A stretch of 47,295 nt of DNA from Candidatus Pacearchaeota archaeon (GCA_018303755.1 JAGVXO010000012.1:1-47295), one strand, 5' to 3'. Positions 1-10,288 are shown, counted from the stretch's first letter. Notes: generated by a model from the letters alone, not told the origin. Program-made: numbers and translations.

Positions 1-2
1 CA

Positions 3-275
3 ATTGTTTCTAAAAAAGCATTTTCCAAAAAGCGAATCGAGGCATTGAAAAATAACTATGGTGCTTCATATAAGATTATGAAAAAGAAATTTGTTTCTGA
101 TGCAACTGACTTTTCTTTTATGGTCAGCTCTCTTGACAACGCTATAAATTATACTGCCGAGCCAGAGCAAGGAATACCACGAAGCGCAAAAGTCAGCGCA
201 AGCTCTTTTCCAATTGATGTTATTGATAATTCCGGAGAAATTATAAAGTATATATTCAATATTAAGGTATGGTAA
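3..275 (+). CDS. C-terminal part of a protein entering from upstream; probably secreted/pilin-like
   Basis: Frame is open from the window edge (IVSKKAFSKKRIEALKNNYG...) to the stop at 275; the listed start at 45 is an internal TTG. Confidence 0.6.
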   Translation: MVSKKAFSKKRIEALKNNYGASYKIMKKKFVSDATDFSFMVSSLDNAINYTAEPEQGIPRSAKVSASSFPIDVIDNSGEIIKYIFNIKVW

Positions 276-703
276 AAATTTTTGAATTAAAAAACGACAA
301 AAAAGCTTTTTGGAGAATATTAGAGGCATTTATCGCAGTTATGATTATTGCCTCTGTTCTCAGTTTTATTTATATCCGCCAGACAAAAAAAACAAGTTTA
401 GATGATGAAGCGCAAAAGCTTATCTCTCTTATGCTTGATGAAATATCTTCAAATTCCACTTTAAGGCAGGCAGTTCTTGATGATAATGAAGTATCAAGGC
501 AAAAAGTAAATAATGCGCTTGCAAAACTCACTCCCGAGGGTTTTTCATCTACTTTTCAAATCTGCGGAATTGATGATATATGCGGAATCACAACAAGCTT
601 TACTAGTAACGAAGTTTATTCAGATGAAGCTTCTATAAGCGTGACTCTTGATTCATCAGGTTTTTCGCCTAAAAAAATAAGGATATTCTTATGGGAAAAA
701 TAA
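269..703 (+). CDS. Type IV pilin-like small secreted protein
   Basis: Single N-terminal hydrophobic helix after a charged segment (KAFWRILEAFIAVMIIASVLSFIY); overlaps the upstream gene. Confidence 0.5.
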   Translation: MVKIFELKNDKKAFWRILEAFIAVMIIASVLSFIYIRQTKKTSLDDEAQKLISLMLDEISSNSTLRQAVLDDNEVSRQKVNNALAKLTPEGFSSTFQICGIDDICGITTSFTSNEVYSDEASISVTLDSSGFSPKKIRIFLWEK

Positions 704-1170
704 ATTATGAGCAAAATAAAAAAATTTCTGCAAAAAGATTTGTTTTTCTAAAGCATACTGCTGATGTGAAATTTCAGGCATACGGAGTTACGCTTGAAAA
801 AGCATTTGAAAATTCCGCATATGCAATGTTTGCTTCAATGTATTCTGGAAAAATAAAAAATGCAAAAACTAAAAAAATATCTGTAAGCGCAAAGAGTTGC
901 GAATCTCTTCTTTATAATTTTCTCGAAGAACTTTTATTTTTGCTTGATTCAGATAATTTTTTTATATCAAAAATAAAAGTGAAAATCAATAAAATTAACA
1001 GAATAAATAAGATTAATACAACCAATAAAAACTTTCTTGAAGCAGAAGTTTATGGCGATAATGCAAAAAACTATCCAATCGGGCTTGATGTAAAGGCAGT
1101 TACATATAATTCTTTATTTGTAAAAAAAATTAAAAATCAATGGGTTTGTCAGGTTGTTGTTGATGTTTGA
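691..1170 (+). CDS. Archease (tRNA ligase RtcB cofactor)
   Basis: FLKHTADVKFQAYG, LEKAFENSAYAMF, NFLEELLFLLDSDNFF, GLDVKAVTYNSL: archease family signatures. Confidence 0.85.
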   Translation: MGKINYEQNKKISAKRFVFLKHTADVKFQAYGVTLEKAFENSAYAMFASMYSGKIKNAKTKKISVSAKSCESLLYNFLEELLFLLDSDNFFISKIKVKINKINRINKINTTNKNFLEAEVYGDNAKNYPIGLDVKAVTYNSLFVKKIKNQWVCQVVVDV

Positions 1171-1184
1171 TTTTTTATTTTGTT

Positions 1185-1330
1185 AACATCCCATCCTTTC
1201 CCCTTATTTTAAGTTTGTCCATTGGTGCTTTTTATTTAAGTCCAATATGCTAAATATTTAAATTAAAAATGATAAAGTCCAATGCACAAACGGATTAAGG
1301 ATTTGCAGAACGCGCCATTTTCCCTTATCA
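1185..1330. repeat. Dispersed intergenic repeat, copy a
   Basis: AACATCCCATCCTTTCCCCTTATTTTAAG...CATTGGTGC...GGATTTGCAGAACGCGCC. Confidence 0.5.
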
Positions 1331-1396
1331 TTATATATTCCTTAGTTTATAGATAACTTTATAAATAAGTTCTCCTATTTTACATATAACATAAAA

Positions 1397-2890
1397 ATGG
1401 GGTGTTCAAAATATATCTTGACTTTTTTTTCAGCATTATTTCTAATTTCATTAGTAAGCGCAGTTGCATGCACCCAAAGTGATCAGATAATTCTTTCGCT
1501 TTCAGAAGTTACAAATGCGCACGGCGCATTATCTTATTCAACCTGGTATGCAGAGTCTATTTGTTTTGATACTCTTTTTGGAGGCAAGTATACAGGAGCC
1601 TCTCCAAAAACTTGTGCTGCAAATGATCACAATCTTGTTTTAACTTTGAGCAATTTAGGTGCTAATGCTCATGCGAAACAATATACTCCTCTCGAGTACA
1701 TTCCTACTCCTGTCTGTTACGGAGATTTAATTTGCAGAAATGTTATTGCTCCTGCAAACTGCGCAGCTACTGAAAAATTGATAGTTTCTTTATCTTCTGC
1801 AACAAATGCGCATCTTGCAAGTTATGGCGCTTCTGCTGAAAGCACCTATCCTGTTAAAATATGCTGTTATAGTCCAAGTCACCCAAATGTTACATCTACT
1901 CTTAATGTTTCAATTAACTCTCCAATAGGAGGACAAGTTTTTTCAAGCTCAACTGTCCCCCTCAATGTTACAACAAATATTAGCGCCCAATGTATATCTT
2001 ATATAGATGATCTAGAGGACGAGGACACAACTCATGACTTAGGCACTGGAGTTCATTTCACAAGAGATCTTACCGGCTTATCAAATGGGCAGCATATTAT
2101 ATATGTTTCATGTACAGCTGGCCGCCAGACAAAATTAGTAAACAAAACATTTTCAGTTAATGCTGTTTCAGGCGATATTCCTCCAGAAGTTACAATTACA
2201 AATCCGACAGATAAACAAAAGTTCTGCATTAATGATAATATTAATTATGCACTTACTTTGAGAGGAGTTGCAGCAAACCTCCTTAATACGACATGGAACT
2301 TTGGAGATGGAAATATTACTGACCCTATTGCTGGCTGTCTTGCAAATCCAGCATTATGTAATCAAGTGCATTCATATCCTGCTCAAAAATCCTATAACAT
2401 AAGAGCATTAGTTAAAGAAACAGCAAATAATAACAGAAAAGACAAGGACAAGGTTAGAGTTGATATATATAAGCGCGTAGCAGGATTAAATTTATTTGCA
2501 ATAATTACAGAACCAGCAGATAATTCCGAACCAATAGCAAGTGGCGGATGGATAAATTTCAGTGGAAGTGAGAGCTACATTTCTAACTGCTCGCTGACAC
2601 AAGCATTATGTGATAAAAGCAAATATCCTGGAACTACTTGTTATCATCCTTGCGGAGAGCTATATTGCTATGACTTGCCTAAGACAGATGCAGTGCTTGG
2701 AACAGATTATAACTTTTGGTTTAATTGGACATTTAAGAATTTATCAGATGGCACTCACGAATATGTAGAAGATTTTACAGGAATAGGAAATTTCACTAAC
2801 CACTCATTCGTTGCATTCAAGAAGCAATTCCCTGATGGAAATTACAGCGGCTCGCTTAAAATAGGATATGAGGGGCTTCCTTTATCTTAA
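1397..2890 (+). CDS. Secreted surface protein with PKD-like domain
   Basis: N-terminal signal peptide; TTWNFGDGN PKD motif; many N-glycosylation sequons. Confidence 0.6.
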   Translation: MGCSKYILTFFSALFLISLVSAVACTQSDQIILSLSEVTNAHGALSYSTWYAESICFDTLFGGKYTGASPKTCAANDHNLVLTLSNLGANAHAKQYTPLEYIPTPVCYGDLICRNVIAPANCAATEKLIVSLSSATNAHLASYGASAESTYPVKICCYSPSHPNVTSTLNVSINSPIGGQVFSSSTVPLNVTTNISAQCISYIDDLEDEDTTHDLGTGVHFTRDLTGLSNGQHIIYVSCTAGRQTKLVNKTFSVNAVSGDIPPEVTITNPTDKQKFCINDNINYALTLRGVAANLLNTTWNFGDGNITDPIAGCLANPALCNQVHSYPAQKSYNIRALVKETANNNRKDKDKVRVDIYKRVAGLNLFAIITEPADNSEPIASGGWINFSGSESYISNCSLTQALCDKSKYPGTTCYHPCGELYCYDLPKTDAVLGTDYNFWFNWTFKNLSDGTHEYVEDFTGIGNFTNHSFVAFKKQFPDGNYSGSLKIGYEGLPLS

Positions 2891-2922
2891 ATCTTTTAAA
2901 CAAATAAAAATAAGCAAACAAA

Positions 2923-3639
2923 ATGAAAAAAACCTTAACACCACGAATTATTTCTGCAGTATTTGCATTATTCTTATTTGCATTATCTTTTTCATTTGTT
3001 TCAGCAACAGATTGGTCAAGCGAAGATTCAACAACATTTAGTTTTTTCGGCTCTGGCGTTGTTACAGATTGTTCGCAGAGAAGCCAGACAGAATGTGAAA
3101 ATCCGATAAATGATGCTATAAGGGAGGCAATTTATAATCAAGTAGCTGGTGCATGGTCTTCGTCAGATCTTGATCCTGAAGATTTTCATTTCTGTGATGC
3201 CAGTAATCCCGGATCTTATGATTTTGAAACTCCTGATGGAGAATGTATTTCTCTCCAAGATTGCGGTTGTGAATGGAAGACTATTAATGAACAGGAAGGA
3301 TGCTATGGAGCATATGCTTTTCAATCAGATCCAGATTGTGGTAATCCTGGAGTTGAAGAGACATATAAATGCAGATTCACAAGCAACTTAGTAAACACCT
3401 GTTCTACAGATGGACTTGTTACACTTCATGTTTCAGCAACATTGTGGAAAGTAATAGATGGAATAGAACAACCGTCTCCTCTTCCAGATGATGCTTCAAG
3501 AGGATGTATAGATACAGACAAAACCTACCCATGTCCTACATCAGGCTCGCCTTTGCCGTTCTTCACATTCTTTAATTTTGCGCTTGCAACTATTGCAATC
3601 TTTGGGATTTATTATTTGTCTTCTAAAAAGAGAAAATAG
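2923..3639 (+). CDS. Secreted Cys-rich protein with C-terminal TM tail
   Basis: Signal peptide MKKTLTPRIISAVFALFLFALSFSFVSA; C-terminal LPFFTFFNFALATIAIFGIYYLSSKKRK. Confidence 0.6.
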   Translation: MKKTLTPRIISAVFALFLFALSFSFVSATDWSSEDSTTFSFFGSGVVTDCSQRSQTECENPINDAIREAIYNQVAGAWSSSDLDPEDFHFCDASNPGSYDFETPDGECISLQDCGCEWKTINEQEGCYGAYAFQSDPDCGNPGVEETYKCRFTSNLVNTCSTDGLVTLHVSATLWKVIDGIEQPSPLPDDASRGCIDTDKTYPCPTSGSPLPFFTFFNFALATIAIFGIYYLSSKKRK

Positions 3640-3644
3640 TTAAC

Positions 3645-3960
3645 TATTTTTAATTCTGCAAATCTGACTTTACAAATACATTGGTTCTTTATGCAACTTA
3701 ATTCATATCAAAAATAAAAAACTTTAATGAAACGACTATGAATAAGGCAAAGTTATGGGATGTTTAAAGAAAGTAATTGGCTCGGCTTCGCCTCGCCTGT
3801 TTTTATTCTGCAAATCCCACTTCATTGTCGCCTTAGATTTTATGATTTAATATTGAATTTAATGGGTATTAATAATAAAAATTTTCATGGAAAAATGTAA
3901 AATAATGGAAAATTATGGGGTTAGCAAAATTAATGTTCTTTATTAATTCTGAAAAGCACT
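3645..3960. repeat. Dispersed intergenic repeat, copies b (inverted)
   Basis: AATAAGGCAAAGTTATGGGATGTTTAAAG...GGCGAGGCGAAGCCGAGCC-like arms...TTTTTATTCTGCAAATCCC; degenerate AATAATGGAAAATTATGGGGTTA follows. Confidence 0.6.
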
Positions 3961-4030
3961 AAATCCCAAATACCTTTTTAACTAAAAAGGTATTTAAACG
4001 CGCTTTCTTTTTCATTATCAAGATTTTAAA

Positions 4031-5368
4031 ATGTTCAAGATACACACATTAAGCGGTTATGATGAAGTTGGAAAAAACATGACTGCTGTTGAATTTGGAG
4101 ACGACATTTTTGTATTTGATTGCGGGCTTTATCTTCCTGCAGTTATTGACTTGCAGGAATCAACAAAACAGCCGACGCCAGCTCTTTTAAGAGGCGTCGG
4201 AGCGCTTCCAAACGACGATTTCTTATTCAAGCAAAAAGAAAAAGTCAGGGCATTTCTCATAACTCATGCTCATTTAGATCATGTAGGAGCTATTCCTTAT
4301 ATTGTGCAGAGATATCCAAATGCAGAAATTTTTGCAACACCATTTACAATAGAAGTTTTGAAAACTCTCGCAAGAGATTCAAATACAAATATAAAAAATA
4401 AAATTAATATTGTTCAGCCAGATTCTTCGTGCATTATAAAAGGAAAAAATCGTTCATATACTGCTGATTTTGTCAATATCACTCACTCAACACTCCAGTC
4501 AGCTCTGATTGCACTCCATACTCCTGAAGGAGTTGTTATTTATGCAAACGATTACAAACTTGATAATAATCCGGTGATTGGCGCGCCTCCAAATTACAAA
4601 AAGCTTAAAGAATTGGCTGAAGAAGGCGTAAGAGTATTGATTGTTGATGCACTTTATTCAGGCGATGAAAGAAAAACTTTAAGCGAGAAAATTGCAAGAG
4701 CAATGGTTGAAGAGGTTCTTTTGACAGTAGATCATAAAGATCATGCAATAGTTGTTTCAACATTTTCTTCACATATTGCGAGATTAAAAAGCATTGTTGA
4801 TTTTTCTTTAAAATTGGGAAGAAAGCCAGTGCTTATTGGAAGAAGTCTCGCAAAATACAATGAGGCTGCAAAAAGTGCAGGAATAAGCCCGTTTGGAAAA
4901 GAGGTGCAGATTTTAAATTTTCCAAATCAGGTTAAGTCTCATTTAAAACAAATAGATAAAAATAGGAAGGATTATGTTCTTATATGCACAGGACATCAGG
5001 CAGAACCGGGTTCTATTTTAGACAGAATGGTATCAGGAAAGCTTCCATTCACCCTAAAACCCCACGACAGCGTTATATTTTCATCTAAGGTGATTCCTAC
5101 TCCGATTAATCAGTCAAATCGAGCTAATATGGACAAGAAATTAAAATTGCAGGATGTAAGAATTTTTGATAATGTCCATGTTTCTGGCCATGGGGGGCGC
5201 GAAGATTTAAGAGATATGATAAATTTGCTTAAGCCTGAGCATGTAATACCTTCTCATGGCGGACTTGACAAAACAATACCTGCAATTGATTTAGCTAAAA
5301 AAATGGGGTATAAATTTGAAAAAACGGCACATCTCTGCCAGGACCAGAGATTTGTAATGATAAAATAA
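4031..5368 (+). CDS. Archaeal RNase J-type beta-CASP ribonuclease
   Basis: THAHLDHVGAIP metallo-beta-lactamase motif; SGHGGREDLRDMINLLKPEHVIPSHGG C-terminal motif. Confidence 0.85.
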   Translation: MFKIHTLSGYDEVGKNMTAVEFGDDIFVFDCGLYLPAVIDLQESTKQPTPALLRGVGALPNDDFLFKQKEKVRAFLITHAHLDHVGAIPYIVQRYPNAEIFATPFTIEVLKTLARDSNTNIKNKINIVQPDSSCIIKGKNRSYTADFVNITHSTLQSALIALHTPEGVVIYANDYKLDNNPVIGAPPNYKKLKELAEEGVRVLIVDALYSGDERKTLSEKIARAMVEEVLLTVDHKDHAIVVSTFSSHIARLKSIVDFSLKLGRKPVLIGRSLAKYNEAAKSAGISPFGKEVQILNFPNQVKSHLKQIDKNRKDYVLICTGHQAEPGSILDRMVSGKLPFTLKPHDSVIFSSKVIPTPINQSNRANMDKKLKLQDVRIFDNVHVSGHGGREDLRDMINLLKPEHVIPSHGGLDKTIPAIDLAKKMGYKFEKTAHLCQDQRFVMIK

Positions 5369-5442
5369 AAATTTCAAACATAATAAAGTGGGCAATAACT
5401 CCAAACAAAAAAGATTAAATACTGATTTAAATTAATTAAAAT

Positions 5443-5808
5443 ATGGTGAGACAGGATATTCTTTCAGGATTAAAAAACGCAGTTGAGAGAGGATATTCTT
5501 TAAACTCTGCAAAACAATCTTTGATAAATTCTGGATATAATCTAAATGAAGTTAATGAAGCAGCAAGCTATCTATCAAGCGGAATTGAATCTTCACAATA
5601 TTCTGCAAACCAACCAGAAGATAATTCTTATTCAGAACCGCAAAATGAAGACGATTTTTCATCTCAATACCCTCTTTCACAATCCCAAAAAAATAATACA
5701 GAAAAGATTATAGACAAGAAATTTTTGCTTAAAGTTTTAGGCTTGGGGCTTGTTCTCGCAGGACTTGTTGTTGTGTTAGTATATGTCCTGCTTAAAATGT
5801 ATGGATAA
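5443..5808 (+). CDS. Small membrane protein with N-terminal UBA-like helical motif
   Basis: RGYSLNSAKQSLINSGYNLNEVNEAASYL plus C-terminal TM helix. Confidence 0.5.
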   Translation: MVRQDILSGLKNAVERGYSLNSAKQSLINSGYNLNEVNEAASYLSSGIESSQYSANQPEDNSYSEPQNEDDFSSQYPLSQSQKNNTEKIIDKKFLLKVLGLGLVLAGLVVVLVYVLLKMYG

Positions 5809-5837
5809 ATTTATATTGGATAATTTTTAATTAGTTT

Positions 5838-6386
5838 ATGCAAATCTATTCTCCTGCAGAAGATTCTGAATTCCTCTCAGAAATTGTTTTAGAATATCTT
5901 AAAAATCCAGAAATAAATAAAAATATTTCAAAAGTTCTTGACGTAGGCACAGGCACAGGCTTTCAGGCAGAGCAGTGCATCAAAGCAGGAATAAAAAAAA
6001 CAAATATTCTGTGCGCAGACATAAATCCAGATGCAATTAATTTTGTAAAGAAAAAAGGATTTAATGCAGTTGAATCAGATTTATTTTCAGATATAAAAGG
6101 CAAATTTGATTTAATCATTTTTAATCCTCCTTATCTTCCAGAAAATCAATTTGACAAAGAAAAAGACACAACCGGTGGAAAAGAAGGCGATGAGACAATT
6201 TTAGAATTTGTTAAAAATCTTAGGTTTCATCTCTCTGAAAATGGAATTGCTTTTATTTTAACATCAAGCCTGACGCCTGAAAAAAGATTTTTATCCGAAG
6301 TAAAAAAGCACGATTTGAATTTTAAAAAAATTGCATCAAAAAATATTTTTTTTGAAACTTTGTTTGTTTGGAAGATAACAAACTAA
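5838..6386 (+). CDS. HemK/PrmC-like class I SAM methyltransferase
   Basis: VLDVGTGTGFQAEQ and NPPYLP motifs. Confidence 0.85.
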   Translation: MQIYSPAEDSEFLSEIVLEYLKNPEINKNISKVLDVGTGTGFQAEQCIKAGIKKTNILCADINPDAINFVKKKGFNAVESDLFSDIKGKFDLIIFNPPYLPENQFDKEKDTTGGKEGDETILEFVKNLRFHLSENGIAFILTSSLTPEKRFLSEVKKHDLNFKKIASKNIFFETLFVWKITN

Positions 6387-6430
6387 ATCATCCCAACAAT
6401 CTTTATAAAATCTCCCTCATAGAAAGCTTA

Positions 6431-7594
6431 ATGAAATTTGCACATCTTGGCGACTGCCATCTAGGAAGCTGGAGATATCCCGAGTTGCAAGAGGTGAATA
6501 TGAATAGCTTTACAATGGCTGTAGAGCACTGCATAAAAGAAAAAGTTGATATGGTGCTTATTTCGGGCGACTTGTTTGATTCTGCTTATCCTCCAATTGA
6601 AACACTCAAGAGCGCATTTGCAGAGTTTAAAAAATTAAGCGATGCAAAAGTCCCGTGTTTTATCATAGCAGGCTCGCATGATTATTCGAGCGCAGGAAAA
6701 ACATTTCTTGATGTGTTGGAACATGCCGGCTTTTGCAAAAATGTATATCAGCCAGAAGAAAGAGCTGACGGAAAAATTATGCTCCAGCCAGTTATAAATG
6801 GGAAGTATGCACTTTATGGTTTTCCTGGAATGAAATCAGGTTTGGAAGTTGAAAAATTAAGAAAAATATTCCTTCAAGAAGCGCCTGGATTTTTCAGAGT
6901 GCTTATGCTTCATACTGCTTTAAAAGAAGCAATAGGCGCTCTTCCAATTGATTCAATTTCAATTTCAGAACTTCCAGAAGCAGATTACTATGCTTTAGGA
7001 CATCTACATATAGATTTTTTAAAGCCAAACCTTGCTTATTCAGGCCCTATATTTCCAAATAATTTTGAAGAGCTTGAAGAACTCCAGTATGGAAGATTTC
7101 AGATGATAAACATCTCTTTTGATTCTCTAAAACGCGAGCAGATACCTCTTAAAATAAAAGATGTAACTCTTGTTCCTGTCGAAATAGGCAATACATTGGC
7201 TGCAACAGAAAGAATAATTTCAGAGCTTGAAAAGCACAATTTAGAAGATAAAATTGTTCTTTTAAGAATTTCAGGAAATCTTTCTTCAGGAAAAATGTCA
7301 GATATAAATTTCAGTGAAATAGAGGTGTATATTAAAGAGAAAAAAGCATTTATTATGCTTAAAAATATCTCTAAAATAAACTTTGAAGAATCAAAAACAG
7401 AAATTGAAATAAAAGACATTCATAATGTTGAAGAAAGCATAATGGCGAGTTACATTGAGCAGAATCCTGTGAAGTTCTCTGAAAAGCTTCCGCAGATTCT
7501 TAATGCATTAAGCATAGAAAAATTTGAAGATGAAAAATCTGTAATATTTCAGGATAGGGTATTGGACGAACTTAAAAAAATACTGGAGTTTTAA
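6431..7594 (+). CDS. mre11: Mre11 DNA double-strand break repair nuclease
   Basis: MKFAHLGDCHLGSWRYPELQ, SGDLFDSAYPP, AGSHDYSSAGK, ALGHLHID; ATG at 6431 is likelier than the ORF-track start at 6368; adjacent to rad50. Confidence 0.9.
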   Translation: MKFAHLGDCHLGSWRYPELQEVNMNSFTMAVEHCIKEKVDMVLISGDLFDSAYPPIETLKSAFAEFKKLSDAKVPCFIIAGSHDYSSAGKTFLDVLEHAGFCKNVYQPEERADGKIMLQPVINGKYALYGFPGMKSGLEVEKLRKIFLQEAPGFFRVLMLHTALKEAIGALPIDSISISELPEADYYALGHLHIDFLKPNLAYSGPIFPNNFEELEELQYGRFQMINISFDSLKREQIPLKIKDVTLVPVEIGNTLAATERIISELEKHNLEDKIVLLRISGNLSSGKMSDINFSEIEVYIKEKKAFIMLKNISKINFEESKTEIEIKDIHNVEESIMASYIEQNPVKFSEKLPQILNALSIEKFEDEKSVIFQDRVLDELKKILEF

Positions 7595-9640
7595 ATGCTG
7601 ATAAAAAAAATAAAAATAATCAACATAAGAAGTTATGAACAAGGCGAAATTGTAATTCCTTCTGGAGCTGTTCTTCTTTCAGGAGACATTGGCTCTGGAA
7701 AAACCTCAATTCTTCTCGCAATAGAATTTGCTTTATTTGGACTGCAGCCAGGGCAGAAAGGAAACTCTATTTTAAGAAACGGCGCAGATGATGGCTTTGT
7801 AGAGCTTGAATTTGAAATAAATGGAAAAAATATTATTATAAAAAGGACGCTTAAAAGAAAAAAAAGCGTTGCGCAGGAAGAAGCATTTATAACAATTGGC
7901 GGAAAAACAGAGGAAAAGTCAATAACTGAAATGAAAACCACAATTCTTTCAATGCTGAATTATCCAGGAGAATTTGCAAAAAAAACAAACCTGCTTTACA
8001 GATTTACAGTTTATACTCCGCAGGAGCAGATGAAGCAGATAATACTCGAAACTCCTGAAATACGCCTTAACACTTTAAGGCATGTGTTTGGAATTGACAA
8101 ATACAAAAGAATAAAAGAAAATACACAAATTTTAACATTAAAATTAAGAGAGATTTCAAGGTTGAAACAAGGGCAAATAAGCGAATTGGAATTTATCAAA
8201 TTAAGGCTTGCTGAAAAAAAACAGGATATCAATTCAATAAAAGCACTGATGCCAAATATGGAAAAGTCGCTTTCAGCAATTATCGCGCTAAAAGAAAAAA
8301 AACAGGCGGATGTTTTAGAAGTAAAGGAAAAGATAGCTGAAAAGCAGAAATTTGAAAAAGAATGTGAAAAAACAGACATTCTTCTTATGGCTAAAAAAGA
8401 CAGCCTTTCCAAATCCAACAGCGAAATTTTATTTATAAAACGCAGGTTTGAAGAAGCTGTTAAAAATTTTAATCAAAATGAATTTGATTTGGTGATTAAG
8501 TCTATTTCTGACAAAAAAACCTCTCTTGATGCAATGAAAAAAGAGACAATTCTCATGTCTGAAAGAATAAGGACATTAAACTTAAAAAAATCAGAGCTTG
8601 ATGCTCTTAAAAATAAAATTGCCAATCTGAAAGAATGTCCTACCTGCCTTCAGGAAGTTTCATCACAGCATAAGGTAAATATAATCGGTGAGGCAGAAAA
8701 AGAAATGCTTTCTTTAAACAATGAAAAAATAGGCATAGACAATGAAAAACAGCTTAAGGAAAAAGAAATAAATCTTCTTGAAAAAGAGGTTTTTGATTTT
8801 GAGAAAAAAAGAGAAGCGCTTAATGAAGTTAAAATACGGCTGAAAACAATTGAAGAAGACCAGTCAAAACTTTCTGCACTCGGAAAGCAGAAAATTGAGC
8901 TTGAAAATGACGTAAAAATGCTTTCTGAACAGATAATCAGGCTGAAAGAAGCTGTCAGCTCTATGAAAAAGTACGATTCTGTGCTTTCTGCAAGAGAAAA
9001 CGAGTTTGCAGAAATAATGCTTGAAGAAAAAAAGCTCGACATAAAAAAAGCAGAAATCATTAGAGAAATTGAACTTGGAAACAAAGAAATAAAGTTGCTT
9101 GAAATCTCAATTGCTGAAAAAGAAAAAATAAAAAATGAGCTTGTACATATTTCTGAAATTGAGGGCTGGTTTTCAAATCAGTTTTTAGAAATGGTTGGAT
9201 TTATAGAAAGAAATGTCATGCTTAAATTAAGAGGTGAGTTTTCAAGACTGTTCAGCGAATGGTTTTCAATACTTGTTCCAGAAACATTTTCAGTTCGATT
9301 AGACGATGACTTTACGCCAGTTATAGAACAGCAGGATTATGAATTGGATTATAGTTATCTATCAGGAGGAGAAAGAACAGCAATTGCTTTGGCATACCGC
9401 CTTGCACTAAATCAAACAATAAATTCATTGATAAGCGAGATAAAAACAAAAGGGCTTGTTATCTTAGATGAGCCAACAGATGGCTTCTCACAGCAGCAAT
9501 TGGACAAGATGCGCGATGTGCTTAATGAATTGAACATGGAACAGTTGATAATAGTAAGCCATGACCAGAAAATAGAAAGCTTTGTCCAGCACGTCATCCA
9601 TCTTAAAAAAGACGGCGGGAAGAGCGTGGTTGTGGGGTGA
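7595..9640 (+). CDS. rad50: Rad50 ATPase with zinc hook
   Basis: Walker A GDIGSGKTS; CPTC zinc hook; LSGGERTAIALAYRLAL signature; VILDEPTDGFS Walker B. Confidence 0.95.
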   Translation: MLIKKIKIINIRSYEQGEIVIPSGAVLLSGDIGSGKTSILLAIEFALFGLQPGQKGNSILRNGADDGFVELEFEINGKNIIIKRTLKRKKSVAQEEAFITIGGKTEEKSITEMKTTILSMLNYPGEFAKKTNLLYRFTVYTPQEQMKQIILETPEIRLNTLRHVFGIDKYKRIKENTQILTLKLREISRLKQGQISELEFIKLRLAEKKQDINSIKALMPNMEKSLSAIIALKEKKQADVLEVKEKIAEKQKFEKECEKTDILLMAKKDSLSKSNSEILFIKRRFEEAVKNFNQNEFDLVIKSISDKKTSLDAMKKETILMSERIRTLNLKKSELDALKNKIANLKECPTCLQEVSSQHKVNIIGEAEKEMLSLNNEKIGIDNEKQLKEKEINLLEKEVFDFEKKREALNEVKIRLKTIEEDQSKLSALGKQKIELENDVKMLSEQIIRLKEAVSSMKKYDSVLSARENEFAEIMLEEKKLDIKKAEIIREIELGNKEIKLLEISIAEKEKIKNELVHISEIEGWFSNQFLEMVGFIERNVMLKLRGEFSRLFSEWFSILVPETFSVRLDDDFTPVIEQQDYELDYSYLSGGERTAIALAYRLALNQTINSLISEIKTKGLVILDEPTDGFSQQQLDKMRDVLNELNMEQLIIVSHDQKIESFVQHVIHLKKDGGKSVVVG

Positions 9641-9649
9641 AGTTGATAA

Positions 9650-9845
9650 TGTCTCTGTCACATCATTCTTTTCCCTTATTCAACATCTTTTCAATAGATT
9701 TTTTTTCTTTTTATTTAATACCCATTTTGTTTAATGTTTAATTAAAATATATTAAAATCCTATGAACTTATTAGATTAAAGATTTGCAAAATAAACAAGC
9801 GCGAAGCGCACTATTTAAGGCGAGGCGAAGCCGAGCCTTATTTAT
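9650..9845. repeat. Dispersed intergenic repeat, copy c
   Basis: CATTCTTTTCCCTTATTCAAC...AGATTTGCAAAATAAACAAGCGCGAAGCGC...GGCGAGGCGAAGCCGAGCC. Confidence 0.6.
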
Positions 9846-9848
9846 TCC

Positions 9849-10256
9849 TCAGCACTCAATAAATTCATAACCTTTTTCTTCAGCTTCTGCATCAGATGAA
9901 AAGCATATAATATTCTGCTTTTTTATTGTTTTGGCATAATGGCATTCGCACGAATAATATTTGTCAGAATTAACACTTCCAACATAAAGCGCATCTTCAG
10001 AACATCCAAGCATTGCACAGGATGTTTCATTTATCTCTCCTGTTTCATTTGCATCCCCAATTCCATTTATGCTTCTATACTCATTTATTCCACTGCTTTT
10101 TTCACTTTTCAATACAAGAGTATAAATTGCAAAAATAAGAGTAATCACAAGCCCAACAAGTATAATAAATAAGAGAATAATTATAATACCGGATTTTGGA
10201 TTTAATCTGGGCTTTGACTTTGGTTTCAGCTTCAGTGCCTTCCTCTTTTTCACCAT
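9849..10256 (-). CDS. Single-TM protein with extracytoplasmic Ada-like Zn-binding-type domain
   Basis: TM IIIILLFIILVGLVITLIFAIYTLVL; tail YVGSVNSDKYYSCECHYAKTIKKQNIICFSSDAEAEEKGYEFIEC resembles Ada-type Zn-binding mini-domains. Confidence 0.5.
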   Translation of the reverse strand: MVKKRKALKLKPKSKPRLNPKSGIIIILLFIILVGLVITLIFAIYTLVLKSEKSSGINEYRSINGIGDANETGEINETSCAMLGCSEDALYVGSVNSDKYYSCECHYAKTIKKQNIICFSSDAEAEEKGYEFIEC

Positions 10257-10288
10257 ATTTTCATAATGGTTTTATAAGATTTAAAGGT

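Noticed and set aside
3149-3391. 80-aa ORF inside the 2923 gene
   Set aside because: Alternative frame of a signal-peptide-bearing CDS with no own promoter
3765-3805. Insertion sequence or transposase remnant at the GC hairpin repeats
   Set aside because: No transposase ORF, target-site duplication or terminal inverted repeats could be identified near any copy
7633-9084. Antisense ORFs opposite rad50 and mre11 (7099-7419, 7633-7941, 8011-8418, 8650-9084 on minus)
   Set aside because: Ser/Phe-rich translations typical of the opposite strand of Lys/Glu-rich coding sequence; no independent support
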